Source: an uncultured Eubacteriales bacterium
GTDB taxonomy: Bacteria > Bacillota > Clostridia > Lachnospirales > Lachnospiraceae
Reading direction: 5' to 3'
DNA length: 64,000 nt
Assembly (NCBI GenBank): GCA_900545175.1
Contig: UQYF01000006.1
Location: 33,109-97,108, forward strand
The notes under the pieces are model-generated. The model was not told the DNA's origin. It made no database searches and saw only the letters and a program-made list of their open reading frames with translations. The translations under genes and the position numbers were made by a program. Below are positions 25,213 through 33,157 of the stretch, piece after piece. The first letter of the stretch is position 1, and every line of letters starts with the position of its first letter.

Positions 25213-26751
25213 TTACTCCTCCGTTCCTCTTAAGGATGGGTTAAATGCATCTCGAAGACCATTTCCGAACAGGTTGAACGAAATCATGAGTAAGGAAATG
25301 ACTACCGCAGGGAAGAATAATATGTGCGGATAAGTTGAAAGAAGCGGCTTACCTGCTGATAACATACTTCCGAGTGATGACATTGTTGCAGAGTCAAGAT
25401 TAACGATACCTAAGTATGTCATGTTGGACTCGCTGAATATTACATTAGGAATCATAAGGATAGAACCTGTTATGATTGTACCTAATGCGTTAGGGAATAT
25501 ATGCTTGAACATAAGTCTTGAATCTCTTGCGCCAAGTGTACGTGCCGCAAGAATATATTCCTGATTCTTAAATCTGTAAAACTGCATACGCACACGGCTT
25601 GCCATGCCAATCCAGCCTGTGAGTACGAATGCAAACAGGAAGGATATGACAACACCGACCTTGCTTGCAAGATGAAGCTGGAAAAGTGTTACAACTACTA
25701 CAAAAGGAACACCGTTTAAAATATCTGATATACGCTCCATTACAAGGTCAATCACACCACCGTAGTAACCTTCAATGGCACCATATACAGCACCAAGGAA
25801 AAGGTTGATTGAAGATACACCAAGCGCAAGTAAGATCGAGAATCTTACAGCCTTGGCAAGTCTTGTAAGAATATCCTGACCATAAGCATTAGTTCCAAAG
25901 AGGAATGATGGTTCATGACCATATCTGTACTGGAAATATGTGTATGCGAATACACGAACCTGATATGACTTTGCAGTGGATGTACCGCCTACAACAGCAT
26001 AACGGTATGAACCGTCATCGCCTTCAATTCGGATACTGTCATAATCATCTGCACCCTTTGTCTTATATATCTCTGTAAAATTTCCATTCTTGTCAAGCTT
26101 AGGCTGACCCTTATTAGTACACTGATACCAGATATTTGCATCATTCTTAAGTGTTGCCACCTTCAATGATGAAGTATCAACAGCCGGATATATTACCTGT
26201 ACGCCTGTCTCATTCTGCCACTTCTGTATACTTTCATAATCTGCAGCAGAAAGTGTGAGATAAATCATACCATTCTTAAGATATGAGTCTGTTCTTACTT
26301 TATAATAAACTGCATTGCCATTAGCTTCATCTGCGTATGATGAGTACACTTCCTTGGTAGGATTGTGTCCTGTCTCAACAGCAATAGCTTCTCTTCTTAG
26401 ATAATCGCCCTCTGAGAGAGTCTCATCAGAGCAGCCATCCCAGCCGGCCCATGCAAAGAGATGGCTCTTTGGAAGAAGCTTGCTATACTGCAGATATGTT
26501 GTATCGGTAGCTGCCTTTGTATAATTATTCTCGCAGAAAACCGGAATAAAAATTGCAAAAAGCACAAGTACAAGAATAATATAAGCTGCTACAACAGAAC
26601 TCTTATTTTTTGCGAATCTTCTCATCGCATCCTTAAAATATCCTACAGGCTTAGTCTCAAGTCTCTTATCATGTATAGATTCATCTCTTTTATAGAATTC
26701 GAATTTCTCCTTAGGGATATTCGTGTAATCTGTGTTCTTATTTTTAGCCAT
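25213..26751 (-). CDS. Oligopeptide ABC transporter permease (OppC/DppC) with an extracytoplasmic domain
   Basis: A 512-residue permease; ordinary OppC proteins are about 300. Membrane segment 1 is at 52-72. It is followed by about 210 residues predicted outside the cell (73-282), rich in Tyr, Asp and Thr, before the family motif FGTNAYGQDILTRL at 285-298 and the remaining segments. The EAA loop reads ILAARTLGARDSRLMFKHIFPNALG. The usual loop at the insertion point is a few dozen residues, so about 190 residues are added. This extra domain could contact the equally enlarged binding protein; that is inference. One base separates it from the OppB-like gene upstream and seven from OppD. Confidence 0.9.
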   Translation of the reverse strand: MAKNKNTDYTNIPKEKFEFYKRDESIHDKRLETKPVGYFKDAMRRFAKNKSSVVAAYIILVLVLFAIFIPVFCENNYTKAATDTTYLQYSKLLPKSHLFAWAGWDGCSDETLSEGDYLRREAIAVETGHNPTKEVYSSYADEANGNAVYYKVRTDSYLKNGMIYLTLSAADYESIQKWQNETGVQVIYPAVDTSSLKVATLKNDANIWYQCTNKGQPKLDKNGNFTEIYKTKGADDYDSIRIEGDDGSYRYAVVGGTSTAKSYQVRVFAYTYFQYRYGHEPSFLFGTNAYGQDILTRLAKAVRFSILLALGVSSINLFLGAVYGAIEGYYGGVIDLVMERISDILNGVPFVVVVTLFQLHLASKVGVVISFLFAFVLTGWIGMASRVRMQFYRFKNQEYILAARTLGARDSRLMFKHIFPNALGTIITGSILMIPNVIFSESNMTYLGIVNLDSATMSSLGSMLSAGKPLLSTYPHILFFPAVVISLLMISFNLFGNGLRDAFNPSLRGTEE

Positions 26752-26752
26752 C

Positions 26753-27709
26753 TTAACGCTCCCCCATTCTGATTCTCGGATCTACGATACCATAACTGAT
26801 ATCTACAACGATTCCGGCAACAAGCCCTATCATGGTATAAAATACTGTGAGCAGCATGAAAAAGTTGTAATCTCTGCCTGTAATAGAATTGAGGAAGAGC
26901 TGTCCAACACCCGGAACACCGAAAATCTGCTCAATGATAAGTGATCCACTCATGATTCCGACAAACTCACCAAGAATCATAGGGAATATAGGCACCATGG
27001 AATTACGCATCGCATGACGGATGGTTGCCTGTGAGCGGGTAAGTCCCTTAGTTCTTGCAAGTAACATAAAGTCGCTTGTAAGCACCTCTGAAAGCTCCGC
27101 TCTTGTATATCTTGCAAAGCCTGCTATACTTCCGAAGCTTAGTGAAAGAATCGCCGGAACAGCCGACCTTAACATTGACGGTGAGAACCAGTCTGTTCCT
27201 GCCTTAAGCTGAAGAGGGAAGAGCTTAAGCTTGAAGCATAAGATATACTGTACAAGGAAAGCAAATACAAATGCAGGCACTGAGATGAATACCATAACAA
27301 GAGTCGATATGAGGTAATCCTGCCATTTATTTTTCTTGAGAGCCGCATATATTCCAAGCAGAAGACCTACGGGAATACTTATAAGAATGGAACAAATATT
27401 AACCATAAGTGTAGCCGGAAGCTTAGATACGAACACAGTCCATACATCCTGCATGCGATATAAGGACTCACTCATACCCCAGTCTCCACCAATGATACTT
27501 CTCTTTAAGAATATACCATACTGCACTAATATAGGCTTATTATAACCCATAATCTCACGTCTCTGGGCAACGAGTGCCGCATCCTTACCGAACTGCTCCG
27601 CATCTATGTTAGGGAGCATCTTTATAAGTACAAAGCTCATCGTCATGATTGTAAAAAGCACAAAGAACATGAGTGCAATACGCTTTATTACATACTTTAC
27701 CATATACAT
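26753..27709 (-). CDS. Oligopeptide ABC transporter permease (OppB/DppB)
   Basis: A 318-residue permease of normal length: six membrane segments, first at about 10-30, and EAA loop MLLARTKGLTRSQATIRHAMRNSMVPIFP. It ends in YGIVDPRIRMGER, typical of OppB. Unlike the other four subunits of this operon it has no obvious insertion, apart from a modest loop around residues 165-180. It lies 284 bases after the binding-protein gene, beyond a partial terminator, and starts the OppB-C-D-F-DUF3899 run. Confidence 0.94.
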   Translation of the reverse strand: MYMVKYVIKRIALMFFVLFTIMTMSFVLIKMLPNIDAEQFGKDAALVAQRREIMGYNKPILVQYGIFLKRSIIGGDWGMSESLYRMQDVWTVFVSKLPATLMVNICSILISIPVGLLLGIYAALKKNKWQDYLISTLVMVFISVPAFVFAFLVQYILCFKLKLFPLQLKAGTDWFSPSMLRSAVPAILSLSFGSIAGFARYTRAELSEVLTSDFMLLARTKGLTRSQATIRHAMRNSMVPIFPMILGEFVGIMSGSLIIEQIFGVPGVGQLFLNSITGRDYNFFMLLTVFYTMIGLVAGIVVDISYGIVDPRIRMGER

Positions 27710-27876
27710 AAAAAATTCAACCTCCGTATTTTATTTGTATTCATGCAGCTTTCTTAAATCGGAAACCGCTTATATGATATCCAATACATTCTTGCTTATG
27801 AAAGCGGGATTTACAAAAGCTGTACAAACGCAAAAAGCGATGAAAAAAACTGCTTAGATAATAAAAATCCTTCAAA

Positions 27877-27898
27877 GGGGGCACATAAAATGCCCCCT
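27877..27898 (-). terminator. Partial terminator between the binding protein and permease genes
   Basis: On the minus strand GGGGGCA pairs with TGCCCCC over an 8-base loop, followed by an imperfect T tract (TTTGAAGGATTTTTATT). This arrangement often lets the binding protein be made in excess while part of transcription continues into the permeases. Confidence 0.65.
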
Positions 27899-27993
27899 CC
27901 GAGCGGATTTATAATCCTTAACGGATTAACATTGATTGCTTTTTGTTTCCCAATAATCAATCAGTATTGCCTATTCTGACCGAAGCCCGAATA

Positions 27994-30549
27994 CTAGTTG
28001 TAGTTAAGCTGACCACCCTGTGATGCAACGAAGTCTGTCCACTCAGCATCTGTGTAATCATATGTTAAGTACTTGAAGTCACCATGACGGCCAACACCAT
28101 AGACATACTCCTCTGTGTAGTACTCAACCTGCATGCTCTTAAGAGCTGCTGAAGAGTTATCAATCATAGGAATCATCTCGTAAGTCTCAAGAACTGCACC
28201 CTCAAGAGCACAGAGAACCAAGTATCTCTCCTCCTGGTTATCATCAGCTGTACCGGCCTTGAATGTGCTTGTTGTTCCGTCTGCTGCTGTTACAGTGATC
28301 TCCTCACCCATAATAGCCTTGTTCCAGTCTAATACTGAAGCTGTGTACTTAACACCGTCAAGCTCAACTGTGAGCTGCTCGGATGATGTATCCCAGCACT
28401 TATTGTAACGATAAGCCTCCGTTACATAAGCTTCCATTAAGTTATATGGATCAAGAGCTGAACCACTCCAGCCTACACCAAAGAGCAGATCAACCTGATT
28501 AGCTCTAAGAGCGTTACCAAAGCCGTTACCAAGTGTATCATCCATTGTGAACTCTAACTTGCCTTCAAGCTTTGTTCCGACAACTGCCTCTGTGTAGCAG
28601 TTAACAAGGAACTCATATCCCTTAGAATAGAAGTTAGCTGTGCTGTTAGGAAGACCGATCTTAATCTGAATCTTGTCTGTCTCATTTATTAAGCCATCAG
28701 CAGCTGCGATATCATAAGCCTCATTGAACTTCTCCTTTGCAAGTGAAAGGTTGTAGCCTGTGATGCTTTCGATAGCGTCGTCAACTGTCTCATACATCTT
28801 GCCTGAACCGATTTCATCTGATAAGCCCCAGAAATCTACGAGAACCTGCTTAGCGGCATCGCCTGAACGATATGACTCACCTGTCTCCGGATCAGCGATA
28901 ATAAGATCTGAGTAAAGGCTGAATGCAGCGTTGTTAGTAGGTGCTGTTGCAAGTGCGAATGACTTTCTGTCAAGTGCATAGCAAAGTGCCTGTCTGAACT
29001 CCTTAACTGTAAGGATTGTCTTGTTGTAGCCTGCACCTAAGTTAGTCTGCTCATTCTTAAGAGCGTTCATATCAGGGTTAAGTGCAATATAGAATGTTGA
29101 AGGCTGTGATGTGTAGTATGTGTAATCGCTTGACTGATATGTCTCCATATCATCTGCTGTAAGACCATAATTATCAAGCTCACCATTTAAGAACATCTCA
29201 AGTCTTGTAGCTGCCTCAGGTACACAATCACACTGGATTGCTGTTGTCTGATAGAAGCCATCCTTAACATCATGCTGTAAATCATTTCTCTCAAGAACGA
29301 ACTGCTTATCAGCCTGGTATGAAGCAAGCTTATATGGACCATAAGAGATTGTTGTATCGGCTGATGTACAGTAAGAGTTCTGGTATACACCGTCAACTAC
29401 TGACTCACATGACTTATAGAGATCAGCATTTACAAGCCATGAATCTGATAATGAGTAAAGAAGATAGAAACCGCTTAACTCCTTCTCAAGAACAAGAACA
29501 AGGTCTGTATCTGACTCTGCAATAACACCTACTGTAGAGAAATCTGTCTCCGGGTAAGATGTACCAAGATAGCAGAACTCCTGCCACTCCTGCTTAGCAT
29601 AATCGCCTGCATCTGCTGCATATGAATCATAGTCAGCAAAATCCTTAAGATGTGCAATTATAAGAGCTAACTTGCCGGCAACATCAGCATCAACCTTGAT
29701 AAAACCGTTCTCATCAGCTAAAGCTGAAAGCTCTGCATACATATCATTTCCGTCAGCATCCTGGAATATTGTTGCATCTGACTCATAGTAATCTGTGAGT
29801 GAGTTGCTGCTCCATGCTGCACTGTCATCAAGGCTGAATGCAACATCATGACCGTCAACAGTGTATACACCATTCTCATCTGTCTGTGCTGTATCCATAT
29901 CAAAATAACTTGTGCCAATCTGTGTATCGTATGCGTGCTGTCCCTGATATAAGTAAGCCTTAGCACCTGCGATTACCATATTTCCTGAATATAATGAGTC
30001 TGCACGGTAGTTCTTAGCAACAGGGTTTAATAATAACTCTGCTGATGTTACATAATCCTTTGCTGTGATTGGAGTACCATCCTCCCAGCAAAGGTCATCA
30101 CGAAGAGTAATCTTCCATGCCTTGGCAGCATCCCCATCTTCGATTCCGAACTGACCGACATAGTCTGCTGTTACATCTACAGGCTCTGCTGCTGCTGCAC
30201 CCGGAACCATCTTGTAACCATCCATAGTCTCATTATAATCGAACTCATATAAGCCCTCTGTGATATAGTTGAGAATGTCTGTATCAGTGTTTGTCTGATA
30301 TGTGTGAACATTCCAGTTAGTCGGGAAAACTTCAAGTGCATAGTTATATGTATAAGTTGCACCATCTGCGGCAGGAGCTGCTGTTGTTGTCTCCTCATTT
30401 CCCTTTGTTGTCTCAGTGCCAGATGCTGATGATGACTCAGCACCGGAAGCTGTTGTTGCGCTGTTGTCTGCCTTGTTACATGCTGCAAGAGAGAATACCA
30501 TTGCAGTTGAAAGAGTTGCGGCAAGAACACGCTTAGAAAACTTTCTCAT
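27994..30549 (-). CDS. Oligopeptide-type extracellular solute-binding lipoprotein (OppA family 5), enlarged
   Basis: An 851-residue lipoprotein; family members are usually 530-600. The signal peptide MRKFSKRVLAATLSTAMVFS ends at a lipobox with Cys24, followed by a Ser/Thr/Glu-rich tether (25-55). Family-5 features include the start TYNYALEVFPTNWNVHTYQ and the EDGTPITAKDYVTSAELLL motif. Extra material includes a segment near 230-320 (DAAWSSNSLTDYYESDATIF) and another near the C-terminus. It is the first gene of the Opp operon, with AAGGAGG and a consensus promoter (30703-30731). It should capture peptides or a larger ligand; the specificity cannot be read from sequence. Confidence 0.93.
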   Translation of the reverse strand: MRKFSKRVLAATLSTAMVFSLAACNKADNSATTASGAESSSASGTETTKGNEETTTAAPAADGATYTYNYALEVFPTNWNVHTYQTNTDTDILNYITEGLYEFDYNETMDGYKMVPGAAAAEPVDVTADYVGQFGIEDGDAAKAWKITLRDDLCWEDGTPITAKDYVTSAELLLNPVAKNYRADSLYSGNMVIAGAKAYLYQGQHAYDTQIGTSYFDMDTAQTDENGVYTVDGHDVAFSLDDSAAWSSNSLTDYYESDATIFQDADGNDMYAELSALADENGFIKVDADVAGKLALIIAHLKDFADYDSYAADAGDYAKQEWQEFCYLGTSYPETDFSTVGVIAESDTDLVLVLEKELSGFYLLYSLSDSWLVNADLYKSCESVVDGVYQNSYCTSADTTISYGPYKLASYQADKQFVLERNDLQHDVKDGFYQTTAIQCDCVPEAATRLEMFLNGELDNYGLTADDMETYQSSDYTYYTSQPSTFYIALNPDMNALKNEQTNLGAGYNKTILTVKEFRQALCYALDRKSFALATAPTNNAAFSLYSDLIIADPETGESYRSGDAAKQVLVDFWGLSDEIGSGKMYETVDDAIESITGYNLSLAKEKFNEAYDIAAADGLINETDKIQIKIGLPNSTANFYSKGYEFLVNCYTEAVVGTKLEGKLEFTMDDTLGNGFGNALRANQVDLLFGVGWSGSALDPYNLMEAYVTEAYRYNKCWDTSSEQLTVELDGVKYTASVLDWNKAIMGEEITVTAADGTTSTFKAGTADDNQEERYLVLCALEGAVLETYEMIPMIDNSSAALKSMQVEYYTEEYVYGVGRHGDFKYLTYDYTDAEWTDFVASQGGQLNYN

Positions 30550-30702
30550 AAAAAATCCTCCTTGTTATATTTTAGCGCATTGTCACTTTACCTAATTAAA
30601 TCATTGCTGTATTCAAGAAAAGGAATGAGACCAGCCCACTCCTTTATGTGCAACAATAAATAATTATTAAATTTAATAGTGCCATGCGTTAATAACGTAA
30701 AT

Positions 30703-30731
30703 AGCATATATTTAAATGCACTGAATGTCAA
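30703..30731 (-). promoter_or_regulatory. Promoter of the Opp operon
   Basis: On the minus strand consensus TTGACA, a 17-base spacer and TATGCT, giving a leader of about 145 bases before the binding-protein gene. The rest of the gap 30550-30833 is AT-rich, with no other feature seen. Confidence 0.7.
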
Positions 30732-30833
30732 GCTATTTTTGCATATTAATGCTGGAAATAATTGAATTTCTAAGATATTATTGTTATTTTCTTAAGTAAT
30801 TATATATTTTAAGTGCCATATAGTTCCGTAGTA

Positions 30834-32219
30834 CTAATTATTCTTAACAATAAGAGCCACAACCTCCGTGTTGGCTGTTCCCGGAAACATATCGACTGCC
30901 ACAGCTTTTTCCATATGATATCCGTTCTCATTGAATACTGCCATATCTCTTGCAAGACTTGTCGGCTTGCATGACACATACACGATTCTGTCAACGCCAT
31001 AGGAAATCAGCTTAGGAAGTGCCTTAGGATGTATTCCGTCACGCGGAGGATCAAGAATAAGCATATCAGGCTTATCTTCTATCTCATCTATGGCTTTGAG
31101 AACATCGCCGACAATAAATTCACAATTATTAAGTCCGTTAAGTGCCGCATTCTCCTTCGCAGCACAAACCGCTTCCTCTACAATCTCAACTCCGACAACA
31201 CGCTGCGCCACCGCTGCGGCAAGCTGTGCTATCGTGCCTGTGCCACTGTACAAATCAAATACAACCTTATCCTTCGTATCTCCGATATAGCTTCTTACTG
31301 TGTCATATAGGACTTCCGCTCCTAAAGAATTCGTCTGAAAGAATGAAAAAGGTGTTATCTTGAACTTAAGTCCAAGAAGCTCTTCATAGAAGAAATCCTG
31401 TCCCCACAGCACATCCGTCCTGTCACTTTGAACCACATCCGCAAGACTGTCATTTACAGTATGAAGTACTCCCATAAGCCTTCCGTCAATTCTTCCGTCT
31501 GAATCCATCGCCGTAATAAGAGCAGCATAGCCATCCATAAGCTCACTTTCATGTCTTTCATCAAGCTGCGATGTTGTAACAATATCCACAAGAATCTCCT
31601 GTGTCTTTTTTGCTTTTCTCACAAGCAGATGCCTAAGATACCCTGTATGTGCCATTTTTTTGTAAAACGGTACTCCGCTGTGCGTAAAATAATCGAGTGT
31701 CGCCAAGAGAATATTCCTGAAATCACTGTCCATGATGCGGCATGCATCAACCGTGACTATATCATGGAAGCTTCCTCTTTTATGCATGCCAAGACTCAAA
31801 GGTCCATCCTTAACTTCATCTCCAAATGAGAATTCCATCTTATTGCGGTACTCAGCCGCTTCCGGGCTTCCCTTGATTCCTTCATATATATAGCCGCCGC
31901 ATACAGGGTCTAAAAGCTTCTTAATCTGTCCGCTTTTAAGCTTAAGCTGCTCTTCATATCGCACAGGCTGATATACACACCCGCCGCATTTTCCAAAATG
32001 CTCACATCTTATGCTCTCATCGACAAGCTCTGATTCTTTTATGATACTGCACGCTCTGCCTTCAGCATTTCCGTTTCTTACTTTGTCTATTCTGACATCA
32101 AGTGTCTGTCCGGGAATCACATTTTTAACCGTGACAGTGCCTTCCTCACACACGACCTTCCCCTTATTCGGAAAAGCAACTGAAGTTACCACCCCTTCTA
32201 TATGCTCTCCTTTTTTCAT
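30834..32219 (-). CDS. 23S rRNA (uracil-5-)-methyltransferase RumA/RlmD family
   Basis: A 461-residue protein. A TRAM RNA-binding domain at 1-60 (GEHIEGVVTSVAFPNKGKVV) is followed by the iron-sulfur cysteines of CEHFGKCGGCVYQP and VDACRIMD. A Rossmann methyltransferase domain follows with DLYSGTGTIAQ, LDPPRDGIHPK and the catalytic Cys in YVSCKPTSLARD (CNPATLARD is commoner). These enzymes methylate C5 of a specific uridine in 23S rRNA, U1939 or U747, using SAM. Firmicutes often carry two or three paralogues, so the exact target is uncertain. The small membrane protein gene begins upstream on the same strand. Confidence 0.93.
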   Translation of the reverse strand: MKKGEHIEGVVTSVAFPNKGKVVCEEGTVTVKNVIPGQTLDVRIDKVRNGNAEGRACSIIKESELVDESIRCEHFGKCGGCVYQPVRYEEQLKLKSGQIKKLLDPVCGGYIYEGIKGSPEAAEYRNKMEFSFGDEVKDGPLSLGMHKRGSFHDIVTVDACRIMDSDFRNILLATLDYFTHSGVPFYKKMAHTGYLRHLLVRKAKKTQEILVDIVTTSQLDERHESELMDGYAALITAMDSDGRIDGRLMGVLHTVNDSLADVVQSDRTDVLWGQDFFYEELLGLKFKITPFSFFQTNSLGAEVLYDTVRSYIGDTKDKVVFDLYSGTGTIAQLAAAVAQRVVGVEIVEEAVCAAKENAALNGLNNCEFIVGDVLKAIDEIEDKPDMLILDPPRDGIHPKALPKLISYGVDRIVYVSCKPTSLARDMAVFNENGYHMEKAVAVDMFPGTANTEVVALIVKNN

Positions 32220-32237
32220 TCTCTTTCCTGCCTTCCT

Positions 32238-32618
32238 TTATTTTCTTCCACCGAACAGAGCTCTGGCAAGCAGGCCTGCTCCACCGAATATAAGTATAAT
32301 GTACAATATCCACTCATATAAGGTTATTCTCGGAAGGCGTATTGTCGTTGATGCTATTACAGATACAATAATTATCAAAATGCCAAGTCCCACTACAAGC
32401 TTAGCGCCAAACGAGGACGGCTTGACAAAAAGCCATACAATTCCGATAATGAACGGTATTATGACAAGCCCTGAACTCAAGTGCATTCCAAAAAGACTTA
32501 ATCCGCCTGAAAAAAATGATGTCTGCACTGTAGCCTTATTCGTAAACAGGTACAATCCTACAACAAGCATAGCCAGTCCGCCTAAAAACTCCAATAATTC
32601 ATTTCTTTCCTTCTTCAC
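32238..32618 (-). CDS. Small polytopic membrane protein of unknown function
   Basis: A 126-residue protein with four hydrophobic segments (about 10-28, 47-62, 73-91 and 100-118) and a basic C-terminus (LARALFGGRK). I do not recognise the family. The start is GTG (32616-32618), with AAAGGAG ten bases before it; no ATG with a better site exists. It lies 19 bases before the rRNA methyltransferase gene and is probably co-transcribed with it. Confidence 0.7.
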   Translation of the reverse strand: MKKERNELLEFLGGLAMLVVGLYLFTNKATVQTSFFSGGLSLFGMHLSSGLVIIPFIIGIVWLFVKPSSFGAKLVVGLGILIIIVSVIASTTIRLPRITLYEWILYIILIFGGAGLLARALFGGRK

Positions 32619-32675
32619 CTTACTATTGCTCCTTTACATGTACATTATAGTCTTATCTTTTTTAGTATCACACTA

Positions 32676-32704
32676 AAATAATAGGAGGGCATTTTCCCTC
32701 CTAT
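32676..32704 (-). terminator. Terminator after the acidic-tail membrane protein gene
   Basis: On the minus strand ATAGGAGGG pairs with CCCTCCTAT over a 6-base loop, followed by TATTTTAG. Confidence 0.85.
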
Positions 32705-32740
32705 CATTCTATTCTTACAACTGTTATATTGTATTAACGA

Positions 32741-33076
32741 TTACTTGTCATCCTCAGATGTCTTATTCTCGTCTTCCTCCTCAAAGAAGTCATCTTCGAA
32801 ATCTTCATCCTCATCCTCAAAATCGTCATCATAATCCTCATCCTCGAAGTCTTCAAGGTAATCAGGTGTGAAATATCTATAAACAGCATATGCAATACCT
32901 GCTACAGCTGCCACAAAACCTACGACTGCAAGAATCCAAACAAGAGGGTTACTCTTTTTCTTCTCTTCAACAACAACCTGCTTGCCACTGAGAAGTTCCT
33001 TAATGTCCTTTAAATCCTTAATGTCTTTTAAGTCCTTGCTCTTAATCTGCGCAAGTAAATCTTCAAGCTTACTCAT
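32741..33076 (-). CDS. Single-pass membrane protein with an extremely acidic C-terminal tail
   Basis: A 111-residue protein in three parts. The N-terminal amphipathic stretch has the repeated pattern KDLKDIKDLKDIKELL (about 14-29). One membrane segment (about 46-66, PLVWILAVVGFVAAVAGIAY) follows. The last 40 residues are nearly all Asp, Glu, Phe and Tyr. I do not recognise the family. The ribosome binding site AAAGGAAG and the terminator at 32676-32704 support a real gene. The basic/amphipathic front and acidic back could bind a partner on one side of the membrane and cations on the other, but this is speculative. Confidence 0.75.
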   Translation of the reverse strand: MSKLEDLLAQIKSKDLKDIKDLKDIKELLSGKQVVVEEKKKSNPLVWILAVVGFVAAVAGIAYAVYRYFTPDYLEDFEDEDYDDDFEDEDEDFEDDFFEEEDENKTSEDDK

Positions 33077-33157
33077 ACTTCATTCTTCCTTTCTATTAAT
33101 TAAAATTATTTCAGTTTAAAACTTAAACATAATTTTATCATATAATAGCAAAAATAT

